Shown: positions 41,315-49,505 of the stretch, in pieces
How positions within the stretch are numbered: the stretch's first letter is position 1
How the letters are laid out: each line of letters opens with the position of its first letter
Source: Arthrobacter citreus
Lineage (GTDB): Bacteria > Actinomycetota > Actinomycetes > Actinomycetales > Micrococcaceae
DNA: 64,000 nt
Assembly: GCF_038405225.1 (NCBI RefSeq)
Contig: NZ_CP151657.1
Span: 3,658,001 to 3,722,000 of the forward strand
Reading direction: 5' to 3'
Translations under genes and position numbers: made by a program
The notes under the pieces: model-generated
What the model saw: the letters and a program-made list of their open reading frames with translations, nothing else
Told to the model about the DNA's origin: nothing
The model's database searches: none

Positions 41315-42940
41315 CTAAGCCTGGGCGGCGGTAAAGCCTTCACGGAGCTTGAAGTGCTGGAGTTTTCCGCTGGGGTTGCGGGGGAGTTCGGTGACAAAGT
41401 TGATGGCGCGGGGGTACTTATAGGGGGCAATGGTCTGCTTGACGAAGTCCTGCAGCTCCCGGGCCTTGGCATCATCAGCCGGCACCCCGTCCCGCAGGAC
41501 CACAAAGGCACAGACAACGGTGCCGCGCTCCGGGTCGGGCCGGCCGATGACGGCGTTTTCCACGACGTCGGGGTGCTGGTTCAGGGCTGCCTCAACCTCG
41601 GGGGCGCCAATGTTGTAGCCGGAGGAGACAATCATGTCGTCCGAGCGTGCCTGGTAGAAGAAGTAGCCGTCCTCGTCCATGAGGAAGGTGTCGCCCGTGA
41701 CGTTCCAGCCATTGACCACGTAGTTGGCCTGCCGCGGGTCATCGAGGTACCGGCACCCGGTGGGGCCAATGACGGCCAGGCGGCCCACTTTGCCGGGTTC
41801 GAGCTCCTCGTCGTTGTTCCCGAGAATGGTGGCCCGGAAACCGGGGATGGCCCGGCCGGTGGCGCCGGGACGGATGTCCGAGCCCGCCGCCGAGATGAAC
41901 ACGTGCAGCATTTCGGTGGAGCCAATGCCGTTGACCAGTTCCAGGCCCGTTGCCCGCTTCACTTCCTGCCAGGTGGCTTCGGGCAGGTGCTCGCCGGCGG
42001 AAACGGCAATGCGCAGCGGGGCCAGCAGGTGCCCCAGCCCTTCCTTGATGATGGCCCGGTACGCCGTGGGCGCCGTGAACAGAATGGTTGCACCCGCTTC
42101 CCGGCTCAGTTCGGCCAGCTCGGCCGGGGTGGTCCGCTCCGTCAGCAGCGTGGAGGCCCCAAACCGCAGGGGAAAGACCACCAGCCCGCCCAAACCAAAG
42201 GTGAACGCCAGCGGCGGCGAACCGGCAAAAACGTCATCCGCCGTGGGCTTGAGGATGTGCCGGGCAAAGGTGTCGGCATTGGCCAGGATGTCGCGGTGGA
42301 AATGGATGGTGACCTTGGGTGTGCCGGTGGTGCCCGACGTCGGGCCCAGGAGCGCGACGTCGTCGGCCGCCGTCTGCACGTTGGCGAACTCGCCGGATTT
42401 GGCCGCCGCTAGCGCCACCAGATCATCCTCACCGCCACCGCCGACCGCCGTCACCGGCAGGTCCTCGGCCGCCGCCTGCATATCAGTCAGGAACCGGTGG
42501 TCGCACAGCACAGCGGAGGGACGCGTCAGATCCACCAGCGTCCTGATTTCTCCGGCCCGCAGGGCGGGCATGGTGGTGACCACCACTGCGCCTGCCTTCA
42601 GGACGCCGAGCCAGCAGGCCACCAGCCACGGATTATTCGGTGCCCGCAGCATCACCCGGTTTCCCGGCACTACCCCGAGATCCTCGGTCAGGACCTGAGC
42701 CACCTGGTTGGCGCGCTGCAGCAGAAGGGCGTAGCTCCATTGAACTCCGTCCGGAGCGAGCAGCGCGGTCCGGCTGCCGCCGTGGACGGCAATCGTATCG
42801 TCGAGAAGCGCCTGGGCGGCATTGAGCCGATCCGGGTACTGCAGTTCGGGCAGGGGAAACTCCAGAACCGGCCACTGCTCCCTGGGCGGAAGGTGGTCGC
42901 GGGCAAAGGTGTCCTGGTGGGCCGAGGGGGAGAGTTCCAT
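41315..42940 (-). CDS. Aryl-CoA ligase (benzoate/2-aminobenzoate/salicylate-CoA ligase type)
   Basis: 541 residues from ATG 42940 (GGAAAGAGA upstream). The AMP-forming synthetase core is clear: GPTSGTTGTPKVTIHFH (P-loop-like A3), AFTFGLGGLVVFPLRFG, NGIGSTEMLHVF (A5), VTGDTFLMDEDGYFFYQARSDD (A7-A8) and the terminal lysine motif NPSGKLQHF. HFHRDILANADTFARHILKP and AFTFGLGGL are close to benzoate- and 2-aminobenzoate-CoA ligases. It activates the aromatic acid for the adjacent monooxygenase. It lies 34 bp after the thioesterase gene, in the same operon. Confidence 0.9.
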   Translation of the reverse strand: MELSPSAHQDTFARDHLPPREQWPVLEFPLPELQYPDRLNAAQALLDDTIAVHGGSRTALLAPDGVQWSYALLLQRANQVAQVLTEDLGVVPGNRVMLRAPNNPWLVACWLGVLKAGAVVVTTMPALRAGEIRTLVDLTRPSAVLCDHRFLTDMQAAAEDLPVTAVGGGGEDDLVALAAAKSGEFANVQTAADDVALLGPTSGTTGTPKVTIHFHRDILANADTFARHILKPTADDVFAGSPPLAFTFGLGGLVVFPLRFGASTLLTERTTPAELAELSREAGATILFTAPTAYRAIIKEGLGHLLAPLRIAVSAGEHLPEATWQEVKRATGLELVNGIGSTEMLHVFISAAGSDIRPGATGRAIPGFRATILGNNDEELEPGKVGRLAVIGPTGCRYLDDPRQANYVVNGWNVTGDTFLMDEDGYFFYQARSDDMIVSSGYNIGAPEVEAALNQHPDVVENAVIGRPDPERGTVVCAFVVLRDGVPADDAKARELQDFVKQTIAPYKYPRAINFVTELPRNPSGKLQHFKLREGFTAAQA

Positions 42941-42974
42941 GGCGTCTCTTTCCATGTGGAGGGCTCGGGCAGGG

Positions 42975-43844
42975 TCAGCCACGGGGGCCGCGGATCATGC
43001 CTTCCTGGGCCACCGTGGCCAGGAGGTTTCCATCCCGGGTGAAAAAGCGGCCGGTGGCCAGCCCCCGGTTGTTTTGGGAGGAGACGGCATCCTGGGCATA
43101 GAGCACCCAGTCATCCACCCGCCCGTCGCGGTGGAACCACATGGAGTGGTCGAGGCTTGCGGTGGTCAGTCCCGGTGTGGCCCAGGCCAGTCCGTGCACC
43201 CGAAGCAGCGGCTCCAGGATGGTGTAGTCGCAGACGTAGGCCAGGGCGGCGCGCTGAATGGCCGGATCATCGGGCAGGGCGGCGAAGGCCTTGATCCACA
43301 CGGCCTGCTGCGGTGCGGAGTTCCCGTCAAATTCCAGGTACAGCGGACCCGGAACATGGCGCATGTCGAAGCTGCGGCCCGTGGACCAGTACCGGGCGTT
43401 GTCGGTGTTCTGTTCTGCCAGGACCTCGGCGGCGCTGGACAGGGATTCCGGGTCGATGGCCGCGTACTCCGCTGGCATGTCCGGTGCGTAGGAGGGCCCC
43501 TGTTCGGGCACATGGAAGGAACCCAGGGCGGCGTAAACAGGTTTGCCGTTCTGGAACCCGCGCACCTGGCGGGTGGAGTAGCCGCGGCCGTCCCGCAGCA
43601 GTTCCACTTCGTACCGCACCGGAAGGCCAATATCCACCGGGCGGAGGAAATAGCTGTGCATGGAATGCAACCGGCGGTCTTCGGAAGCCGAGCGCATCAT
43701 GGCCAGCGCGCCCTGCGCCACCATGTCTCCGCCGTAGGCCTTCGGCCACGGAACATACTGCGGCACTGCCGTGTAGGCCTGGTCAAAGACCTCAGCCTCC
43801 GTTGGCTTGAGTTCTATGGCCTGCAGGAAGATATCGGAGTTCAT
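42975..43844 (-). CDS. Acyl-CoA thioesterase II (TesB family)
   Basis: 289 residues, the double-hot-dog length. Motifs include YGGDMVAQGALAM, HSMHSYFLRPVD, YSTRQVRGFQNGKPVYAALGSF in the first hot-dog and LDHSMWFHRDGRVDDWVLY with SSQNNRGLATGRFF near the catalytic Asp/Ser/Gln triad in the second. In this setting it probably releases the hydroxylated aromatic acid from CoA, as gentisyl-CoA thioesterases do in salicylate degradation. It overlaps the end of the cupin gene by 4 bp. Confidence 0.92.
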   Translation of the reverse strand: MNSDIFLQAIELKPTEAEVFDQAYTAVPQYVPWPKAYGGDMVAQGALAMMRSASEDRRLHSMHSYFLRPVDIGLPVRYEVELLRDGRGYSTRQVRGFQNGKPVYAALGSFHVPEQGPSYAPDMPAEYAAIDPESLSSAAEVLAEQNTDNARYWSTGRSFDMRHVPGPLYLEFDGNSAPQQAVWIKAFAALPDDPAIQRAALAYVCDYTILEPLLRVHGLAWATPGLTTASLDHSMWFHRDGRVDDWVLYAQDAVSSQNNRGLATGRFFTRDGNLLATVAQEGMIRGPRG

Positions 43845-44311
43845 GACCGGCGGTATCCGTCCAGGGTTTCGTCCGGGACATCCTCCAGGTTGACCACAAT
43901 GTTCTCGGGGGTGCGCGCCGTGAGCCAGACCAGCTCCTCGGTGACTGACATGTTGGCCTCCACATGGGGCATGAACGGCGGCACAAACACCCAGTCTCCG
44001 GCCTTCATGTCCAGGAACTGGCTGTAGTCCTCACCGAAGTAGATCCGCCCGTGGCCGCGCAGCACGTACCCGCCGGTCTCCGCCTCTCCGTGGTGGTGCG
44101 GCAGGGACCGGTAGCCCGGAACGTTGGAGACCTGGCCGAACCAGATCTTGGTGGCTGGGGTGTGCTGGATGCTGACGCCGGACACCCGGACGCAGTCCCC
44201 GGACTGCGCTGTGTTGGTGTCCTCCTCGCCGGCACGGGTGACTACGGGAACAACCTGCCCATCGGCGCCGGCGTAGATGGAGTTGTCTCCCTCGGTGCTG
44301 TACTCAATCAT
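43841..44311 (-). CDS. Single-domain cupin protein
   Basis: 156 residues with one cupin barrel: LPHHHGEAETGGYVLRGHGR (first motif, two to three His and a Glu) and GDWVFVPPFMPHVEAN (second motif with His). A metal site is therefore likely. At this length it is not a gentisate 1,2-dioxygenase, which is bicupin and about 350 residues, but it could be a small ring-cleaving dioxygenase, an isomerase or a stability factor. It starts at ATG 44311 with GAGAGGA upstream and is coupled to the thioesterase. Confidence 0.85.
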   Translation of the reverse strand: MIEYSTEGDNSIYAGADGQVVPVVTRAGEEDTNTAQSGDCVRVSGVSIQHTPATKIWFGQVSNVPGYRSLPHHHGEAETGGYVLRGHGRIYFGEDYSQFLDMKAGDWVFVPPFMPHVEANMSVTEELVWLTARTPENIVVNLEDVPDETLDGYRRS

Positions 44312-44389
44312 GGTGTCCTCTCGTGGCAGCGTGCTGCCGGTGGGTTGGAGCGGAGCCGGGGTTATGAGGCCACGCTGGTGGCGGTGCTT

Positions 44390-45241
44390 TTATGGCGTGT
44401 TCTTGATGCGGATGCGGTTTTCGAGCCGGCCGATACCGCCGACTTCAGTGGTGACGACGTCGCCGTCGGCCAGGTAGCGCGGAGGTTTCATCCCCATGCC
44501 CACACCGCCCGGCGTGCCGGTCAGGACGATGTCGCCGGGGCGGAGCACCGTGAACGTGGAGATATAGGAGAGCAGCTGCGCGGCGCTGAAGACCAGGTTG
44601 GCGGTGCTGCCGTGCTGCATGCGCTCGCCGTTGAGGAAGCAGCTGACGTCCACGCCCGCTTCGGGGTCCAGCTCGTCGGGGGTTACCAGGACGGGCCCCA
44701 GCGGAGTGGTGCGGTCAAACGCCTTGCCCTGGAACCACTGCAGGGTCCGGTTCTGCCAGTCCCGCATCGAGATGTCGTTGGCGGCCGTGTAGCCGGCGAT
44801 GCCGGCTGCGGCTTCCGCCTCATCAGCTCCGCTGAGCATGGTGCCGACGACGACGGCAAGTTCGGCCTCCCAGTCAACGCTTTCACTGGCGGAGATCTCC
44901 AGGTCAGCCTCCGGGTCGGTGAGGGTGTCAGCGAACTTGACGAAAAGCGTGGGGTATTCCGGCAGATCGCGTCCCATTTCCAGGATGTGGTCGCTGTAAT
45001 TCAGGCCACAGCAGATGACCTTGGCCGGAGTGGGCAGGGGATTGAGGAGCTCGACGTCGGCTTCGGATACCTTCCGCGAGCCGGCTTCCGGGGCTGCCGC
45101 CTGCCGGGCAGCCTCTTCCTGCCAGCCTTCGCGCTGCAGCAGGGAGCTGAGATCCGGTGCGTCCAGCAGCAGATAGTCTCCGTCCGGCAGGACGACGGCG
45201 GCCGTGCTGCTGTCGTGGATCCTGATCGTTGCAAGTTTCAT
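44390..45241 (-). CDS. Fumarylacetoacetate hydrolase family protein
   Basis: 283 residues from ATG 45241, which has GGAGGAG upstream. FAH-fold motifs: KVICCGLNYSDHILEMG, VDWEAELAVVVG (metal Glu pair), YTAANDISMRDWQNR, KAFDRTTPLGPVLVTPDEL and GDIVLTGTPGGVGMGM. The family hydrolyses or decarboxylates the 2,4-diketo acids formed by aromatic ring cleavage, for example fumarylpyruvate in the gentisate route. It is the first gene of the operon running to 38.9 kb and faces the divergent ridA gene. Confidence 0.93.
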   Translation of the reverse strand: MKLATIRIHDSSTAAVVLPDGDYLLLDAPDLSSLLQREGWQEEAARQAAAPEAGSRKVSEADVELLNPLPTPAKVICCGLNYSDHILEMGRDLPEYPTLFVKFADTLTDPEADLEISASESVDWEAELAVVVGTMLSGADEAEAAAGIAGYTAANDISMRDWQNRTLQWFQGKAFDRTTPLGPVLVTPDELDPEAGVDVSCFLNGERMQHGSTANLVFSAAQLLSYISTFTVLRPGDIVLTGTPGGVGMGMKPPRYLADGDVVTTEVGGIGRLENRIRIKNTP

Positions 45242-45321
45242 GTGCTCTCCTCCGCAGGATGTCGCCGGCCGGCTGTCCGCCGGCGGGCCACGCTGCCCCT
45301 GTACCGAATATTTGCCCTGCT

Positions 45322-45360
45322 GAACGTATGTCGACTTTATGACCGGCGTCACGTACGCTC
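45322..45360. promoter_or_regulatory. Long-spaced inverted repeat between FAA hydrolase and RidA genes
   Basis: GAACGTATGT and ACGTACGCTC are inverted (GAnCGTAnGT-N19-ACnTACGnTC, eight of ten pairs). It sits in the divergent promoter region. PaaX-type regulators use widely spaced inverted repeats, and a PaaX gene is 1 kb away, so this is a candidate operator. Confidence 0.4.
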
Positions 45361-45436
45361 AATGTAGCACGGCTCACGTGGCTTGAACAGAGGTTTTCGG
45401 CGCGGATCAGCGCCCGCTCAGGAGGACAAAAACGTC

Positions 45437-45838
45437 ATGGTTAACAAGGTCATCAATCCCGCGTCCCTGCCCAAGCCTTCGGGGTACGCCCACGGTGTTC
45501 TTGCCGGAAAAACCGTTTACCTCGGCGGCCAGACGGCACTGGACGCGGACATGCGGATTGTCGGGGGCGGGGTGGTGGAACAGTTCAAGCAGGCGTTCGG
45601 CAACGTCCTGGCCACCCTGGCGGAGGCCGGCGGCCGGCCGGAGGATCTCGTCTCGGTGACCATTTACTTGACCGACGTGGATGACTACATGGCCCACGGA
45701 CGTGAAATCGGAAAGCTGTGGCGCGAGATGGCCGGCAGCGAGTACCCCGCCATGGCGGGAATCGGCGTGAGCCGGCTATGGCAGAAGGAAGCCGTCATCG
45801 AGATTCAGGGCGTCGCAGTCATTCAGGACCGCGGCTAG
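45437..45838 (+). CDS. RidA family enamine/imine deaminase
   Basis: 133 residues, the RidA/YjgF length. The motifs KPSGYAHGVLAGKTVYLGGQTALD, FKQAFGNVLATLAEAGG, VSVTIYLTDVDDY and YPAMAGIGVSRLWQKEAVIEIQ are present; the typical catalytic Arg of the R-x-x-V-x-V region is replaced by a S-R-L-W-x-x-x-A-V-I-E-I arrangement as in RidA subfamilies. RidA proteins hydrolyse reactive enamines to ketones and ammonia in the cytosol. GGAGG ten bases ahead supports ATG 45437. Divergent from the aromatic operon. Confidence 0.9.
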   Translation: MVNKVINPASLPKPSGYAHGVLAGKTVYLGGQTALDADMRIVGGGVVEQFKQAFGNVLATLAEAGGRPEDLVSVTIYLTDVDDYMAHGREIGKLWREMAGSEYPAMAGIGVSRLWQKEAVIEIQGVAVIQDRG

Positions 45839-46007
45839 CCCGAAGGCGGCGGACGGCGGCGCCTGTGCCATTGACGGTTGGCGCCGCCGACGGAAAGACG
45901 ATGGAAAGACGACGGACGCGCGCCGCCGACGGCTTAGCGCCGTCGATGGTTAGCGCCGCCGACCGCCCTGTGCTCAACCGCCCCGGAACGGGGCAGGCTA
46001 AGGGCTG

Positions 46008-46874
46008 TCAGGAAACGCCCTCGAGGATTGCCGTCGCGTGGTTCCTGGCCAGCGGACCCAGAAGGGAGTGCAGCCGGGAAAACAGTTCGTGGGCTTCCAG
46101 TGCGTTCCAGTCCTTGGACAACAACTCCACCGGCAGCCCGGGATCCAGGTACGGCAGTCTCCGCCATTCGGTGAGCAGCACCAAATGGTCCACGAACGCC
46201 TGTGCCTGCTGGTCCGGGCCGCTGTATTCACCCGCGGTCCACTTATCTAAAAGCGGCTGCTGGGCCCTGATGAACTCCGCGTATTGGCTCTGCAGGGCCG
46301 GAAGGTCCCACCACCGGGCAACGTTTTCCCGCATGTCGGTACTGCCTGCATGGTCCGCAGTGAAGAACTCCAGATACTCGCTGAGGCCCCGGCTGTCGAA
46401 GTAGGACAGCACCGCCGGACGCAGATGTCCCGGTGCAATCCACAGGCCGGGAGTTACCGCCCCGAAACCCATCCGCACCAGGGTACTGCGGATCTTGTGG
46501 CGGACGCTGCGTTGCGATTCCGGCACGGTGAAGGTGGCCAGCAGCCAGGGATCCCCCAGCTTTGCCCGCTGCGGATGGAAGATGCGCTCGTCGCCCTCTT
46601 GGAAAGTGGCGTCCAAACCGGCGGCCAGGGCATAACCGCTGCGGCCCTGCACCGTGACGCTGTCCAGCACACCGCGCTTTTTCAAGCGGGAGATGGAGGA
46701 ACGGACCCCTGCGGGACCCACCCCGGCGTCCTGCAGCAGCCGGATGATGGCCGCCACCGGTATGCCGCCGCCGGGCGTCCTGGCGTAGAGGCCAAACAGG
46801 GTCACGATCAGCTGATGGTGCCGCGGTGCTGCCGGTTCCTGTTCATTCGCAGCTGCCGGCCGATCTGTGATCAT
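46008..46874 (-). CDS. PaaX family transcriptional repressor
   Basis: 288 residues. A winged-helix N-terminus (HHQLIVTLFGLYARTPGGG, then GVRSSISRLKKRGVLDSVTVQG) leads to the PaaX central domain (DPWLLATFTVPESQRSVRHKIRS... region) and a C-terminal PaaX_C part (SEYLEFFTADHAG, WRRLPYLDPGLPVELL). PaaX proteins repress aromatic-CoA pathways and are released by aryl-CoA thioesters such as phenylacetyl-CoA. It is convergent with ridA and adjacent to the aryl-CoA operon, its most likely target. Confidence 0.92.
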   Translation of the reverse strand: MITDRPAAANEQEPAAPRHHQLIVTLFGLYARTPGGGIPVAAIIRLLQDAGVGPAGVRSSISRLKKRGVLDSVTVQGRSGYALAAGLDATFQEGDERIFHPQRAKLGDPWLLATFTVPESQRSVRHKIRSTLVRMGFGAVTPGLWIAPGHLRPAVLSYFDSRGLSEYLEFFTADHAGSTDMRENVARWWDLPALQSQYAEFIRAQQPLLDKWTAGEYSGPDQQAQAFVDHLVLLTEWRRLPYLDPGLPVELLSKDWNALEAHELFSRLHSLLGPLARNHATAILEGVS

Positions 46875-46907
46875 TCGGCCATGCTACCGCTCCGGAGGCT
46901 ACCCCCA

Positions 46908-47630
46908 TCAATGCAGGGATGGGCCTGGGTTCTCCGGCAGCCGGACGGTGAGGTCCGCGAGCCGGGCGTAGCGGCGAACCGTGCCGGCATTGGTCTCGTC
47001 ACTGCCCAGAGCCCATGTCTCCGCGTCCGCCGCGGACTTGCCGAAGTCCATGTGGCGGCGGATCAGACGCTCCCGGCGGATGTCATCCCCGGTCGCCAGG
47101 AACCACACCTCGTCCATGGCGGCCCGGGCGCGCGGCCACCGGCCATCCGGCAGCAGCAGGTAGTTGCCCTCCGTGATGACCAGGGGAACGTCGCATCGGA
47201 TGGGCAGCGCCGACCCTATTGGTTCCTCAAGTTCCCGCCGAAAGTCCGGTGCATAAATCACCGGCTCCTGCGCCGTTTGGCGGCGCAGCCGTTCCAGCAG
47301 CGCCGCGTACCCGCCGTCGTCGAACGTGTCAGGAGCACCCTTGCGGCCGCGCCTGCCCAGCGCCTCCAGGACACTGTTCGCCAAGTGGAAGCCGTCCATC
47401 GGCACCAGGACGGCGGTTTCCGGCCCGAGTGCAGCCGCGAGCTCCGCGGCAACAGTGGATTTTCCTGCTCCCGGTGCTCCGGTGATGCCCAGAATCCGCC
47501 GGCCACCGCTTGAGGCCAGCAACCGTGCCCGTCCGGCCAGCTCGACGACGGTGGCCGGCGTTCCATCGACGGACCCGGTGGGTTCCGGCGCGGCCGGGCC
47601 GGTGCTGTTCGGGTGCGGTGAGTTGTCCAT
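46908..47630 (-). CDS. Nucleoside/nucleotide kinase family protein (uridine kinase-like P-loop)
   Basis: 240 residues. A polar leader of about 45 residues precedes ILGITGAPGAGKST (Walker A, 51-59), VLVPMDGFHLAN (catalytic Asp region of the uridine kinase/phosphoribulokinase fold), and VPLVITEGNYLLL followed by RRERLIRRHMDFGKS (lid arginines). The family phosphorylates small hydroxylated metabolites, for instance nucleosides or sugars; the substrate is not determinable. Its start overlaps no neighbour; tmRNA follows on the other strand. Confidence 0.87.
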   Translation of the reverse strand: MDNSPHPNSTGPAAPEPTGSVDGTPATVVELAGRARLLASSGGRRILGITGAPGAGKSTVAAELAAALGPETAVLVPMDGFHLANSVLEALGRRGRKGAPDTFDDGGYAALLERLRRQTAQEPVIYAPDFRRELEEPIGSALPIRCDVPLVITEGNYLLLPDGRWPRARAAMDEVWFLATGDDIRRERLIRRHMDFGKSAADAETWALGSDETNAGTVRRYARLADLTVRLPENPGPSLH

Positions 47631-47804
47631 GCGGACATTCTCCGGCAGTTTTTCCGTGCCGGGGAATCATCACGGCGTGGTCGGCGTTATTATTTTCGGA
47701 CGCGGGAACCACGGGTTGGCCGGAGCGAAAAATTCGGCCGGCGGTTCTGCGGCCAGTGGCAGCTGAAGAACCTGTTAGCTGCACGCATTTTGATAACTGC
47801 ACAC

Positions 47805-48175
47805 GGGGATGATCGGTTTCGACGATGTTTGCCGCGACAGGGGAAGCGGGCCGAGGATGCAGAGTTATCTCGCTAACGCTCTCTGCAAAAAAATAAGTGC
47901 CAAACCTATGCGCACTGACTTCGCCCTTGCTGCCTAAGCAGTAAGGCACAGTCCGTCAGCCCGGAGTTGCTCTCGCTCCGGTTTCTGGCGTCGTTTAGAG
48001 GGCCACTGCTGAACACCCAAGCCGTGAGGGTGTTCGGGACACTTTAACGGCTGGGCCCGGATCAGCCGCACGTCTGTACGACGGCTGGGGCCAAGAAAAT
48101 CCGACGCAGACTGCGCCCGGAGAAGCCCTTTCAACACAGCATCGGACGGGGGTTCGATTCCCCCCATCTCCACCA
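47805..48175 (+). ncRNA. ssrA: Transfer-messenger RNA (tmRNA)
   Basis: 371 nt. The 5' end GGGGATGATCGGTTTCGAC and the 3' end GGGGGTTCGATTCCCCCC followed by ATCTCCACCA form the tRNA-like acceptor and T arms. The tag frame starts at GCC 47899, just after AATAAGT, and reads AKPMRTDFALAA ending at TAA 47935-47937; the ALAA end is the protease signal. Helices with self-complementary arms follow (for example GGTGTTC regions and CGTACGACGG). A GATAAC hexamer 7 nt before the start is a plausible -10 box. It rescues stalled ribosomes with SmpB, which is not in the window. Confidence 0.97.
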
Positions 48176-48194
48176 CCGGCATCTGCCGGAGTTC

Positions 48195-48224
48195 GAAGGC
48201 CTGCCCGGCAACGGGCGGGCCTTC
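48195..48224 (+). terminator. Terminator hairpin after tmRNA
   Basis: GAAGGCCTGCCCG pairs with CGGGCGGGCCTTC (one G-U) around a GCAA tetraloop, 20 nt after the tmRNA 3' end; a short GTTT follows. Confidence 0.7.
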
Positions 48225-48262
48225 GGCGTTTAACGGCGTTATCCCGGCCTGCTGAATGCCCC

Positions 48263-48619
48263 TTACTGGAATTCCGCCGGTATGACCGTTCCCTGGTGAA
48301 ACCGCAGGCGTGGCGCCGCTGCCGAGGTATCCCACACCGAAGAGTGCCTGCTCTGCCTGGTCCCGTTGCGCAGCCGGTAGGTCACGAGGACAAGATCCTC
48401 GGACAGGTCAACGAAACCCCATTCGTCCGCTTCCGGGGCCGGGCGCCTGGCCTCTCCGGCCAGGGCAGCAATGACTTCGGCGCGTGTCCACTGCCGTCCC
48501 GAACGGCCAATTTCTCCGAATTCCGGATGCAGTAGTTCCTCCAGCCTGACTGCATTACCCCGGGTGGCGGACTCGAGAAGTTCCAATTCAGCGGCTTGAA
48601 CCACGGCGTGTTTACTCAT
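48263..48619 (-). CDS. NTF2-like protein (DUF4440)
   Basis: 118 residues from ATG 48619. ELELLESATRGNAVRLEELLHPEFGEIGRSG (as two short stretches around residues 11-41) is the typical start of DUF4440/SnoaL-like NTF2-fold proteins, and LSEDLVLVTYRL with SRHSSVWDTSA are the later strands; the family often has an RxSxxW motif as seen here (HSSVW). Possible small-molecule binding or hydrolase role, unassigned. No clear ribosome site, so the start may be leaderless. Confidence 0.8.
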   Translation of the reverse strand: MSKHAVVQAAELELLESATRGNAVRLEELLHPEFGEIGRSGRQWTRAEVIAALAGEARRPAPEADEWGFVDLSEDLVLVTYRLRNGTRQSRHSSVWDTSAAAPRLRFHQGTVIPAEFQ

Positions 48620-48714
48620 GGGATTAGTGTGCCGGATCCCGCACAATCTCCTAGGGTGGATTCCACAGAAAAACCAACAGGAACCAGGATGACCCCCCGG
48701 GCAAGGAGGCAATC

Positions 48715-49206
48715 ATGACAGGACGCGGACGGACACTGCTCAAGGCGGCGGGAACCGGAGCGGCGGCGGGAATGGTGGGCGTGGCGGTGATGACCGCCGG
48801 TGAGAAGGCCGAGCAGCTGTTCACTTCCCGGCCCAATTCCTACGTGCCAGCCCGCACACTGCTGACCCTGCTGGGCAAAAAACCGGACGACGGCGAACAC
48901 CCGCCCGTGTGGAATCACGCCATGCACTGGGGAACCGGTGCAGTGCTGGGTGCGCTGAGGGGCGTTTGGTCAGTGACCGGTATCCGCGGCCCGGTGGCCA
49001 ACGGCACCCACACCGTGGTGCGGCTCGCCACCGACCAGACACTGGAGAATGCCACCGGGGCCGGGGCGCCGCCGTCGTCCTGGCCGGCCGGTGAAACCAT
49101 CGTGGATGTGTGGCACAAGGCCGTGTATTCGTGGGTGACCGGGGTGGTCAGCGATGCGTGGATAGCGCCGGTGCTGGAATCGCGCCGGGGAACCACCAGT
49201 CACTGA
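48715..49206 (+). CDS. Conserved hypothetical protein with hydrophobic N-terminus
   Basis: 163 residues starting at ATG 48715 behind AAGGAGG. A hydrophobic segment at about 8-28 (LLKAAGTGAAAGMVGVAVMT) is followed by TSRPNSYVPARTLLTLLGKK and HWGTGAVLGALRGVWSVTG, a second weak helix, and a C-terminal VYSWVTGVVSDAWI helix. The pattern AGxxxVxVMTxxEKxEQ resembles small DUF1440-like membrane proteins of actinobacteria, but I am not certain of the family. Confidence 0.7.
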   Translation: MTGRGRTLLKAAGTGAAAGMVGVAVMTAGEKAEQLFTSRPNSYVPARTLLTLLGKKPDDGEHPPVWNHAMHWGTGAVLGALRGVWSVTGIRGPVANGTHTVVRLATDQTLENATGAGAPPSSWPAGETIVDVWHKAVYSWVTGVVSDAWIAPVLESRRGTTSH

Positions 49207-49428
49207 GCGGTTCTGCCCCTCAAGCCACCCGGTAGCCGACCGGCGGCCGCCAACCCTGCGCGGTTCTGCCCCTCAAGCCACCCGCCCGGAGCGGCCGCCG
49301 CCAACCCTGCGCGGTTCTGCCCCTCAAGCCACCCGCCCGGAGCGGCCGCCGCCAACCCTGCGCGGTTCTGCCCCTCAAGCCACCCGGCAGCCGCCAACCC
49401 TGCGCGGTTCTGCCACCAAGTCACGCGC
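49207..49428 (+). repeat. Tandem repeat of about 51 bp, four and a half units
   Basis: Units begin CGGTTCTGCCCCTCAAGCCA at 49208, 49261, 49312 and 49363 and a shortened one at 49405. The second and third units (51 bp) are identical; the first and fourth differ in length. It starts directly after the stop of the preceding gene. The reverse strand is open across it (GWLEGQNRAGLAAA repeats), but this looks like a by-product of the 51-bp period. 49207-50029 holds no convincing gene. Confidence 0.9.
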
Positions 49429-49505
49429 CGGCTGGCGCCGATGACCAGCCGGAGACCGTTCCCAGCCTTCCGACCTGGACCAGCCCGCCTCAGCTAACTG
49501 GACGG

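Noticed and set aside
39980-42412. An 810-codon plus-strand frame across the aromatic operon
   Set aside because: Antisense to two genes with clear flavin and AMP-ligase motifs; an effect of codon bias.
43841-44311. Gentisate 1,2-dioxygenase
   Set aside because: The cupin has a single barrel of 156 residues, less than half the bicupin dioxygenase.
49200-49424. Repeat protein GWLEGQNRAGLAAA on the reverse strand
   Set aside because: The frame is a consequence of the 51-bp period, has no ribosome site and no recognisable start context.
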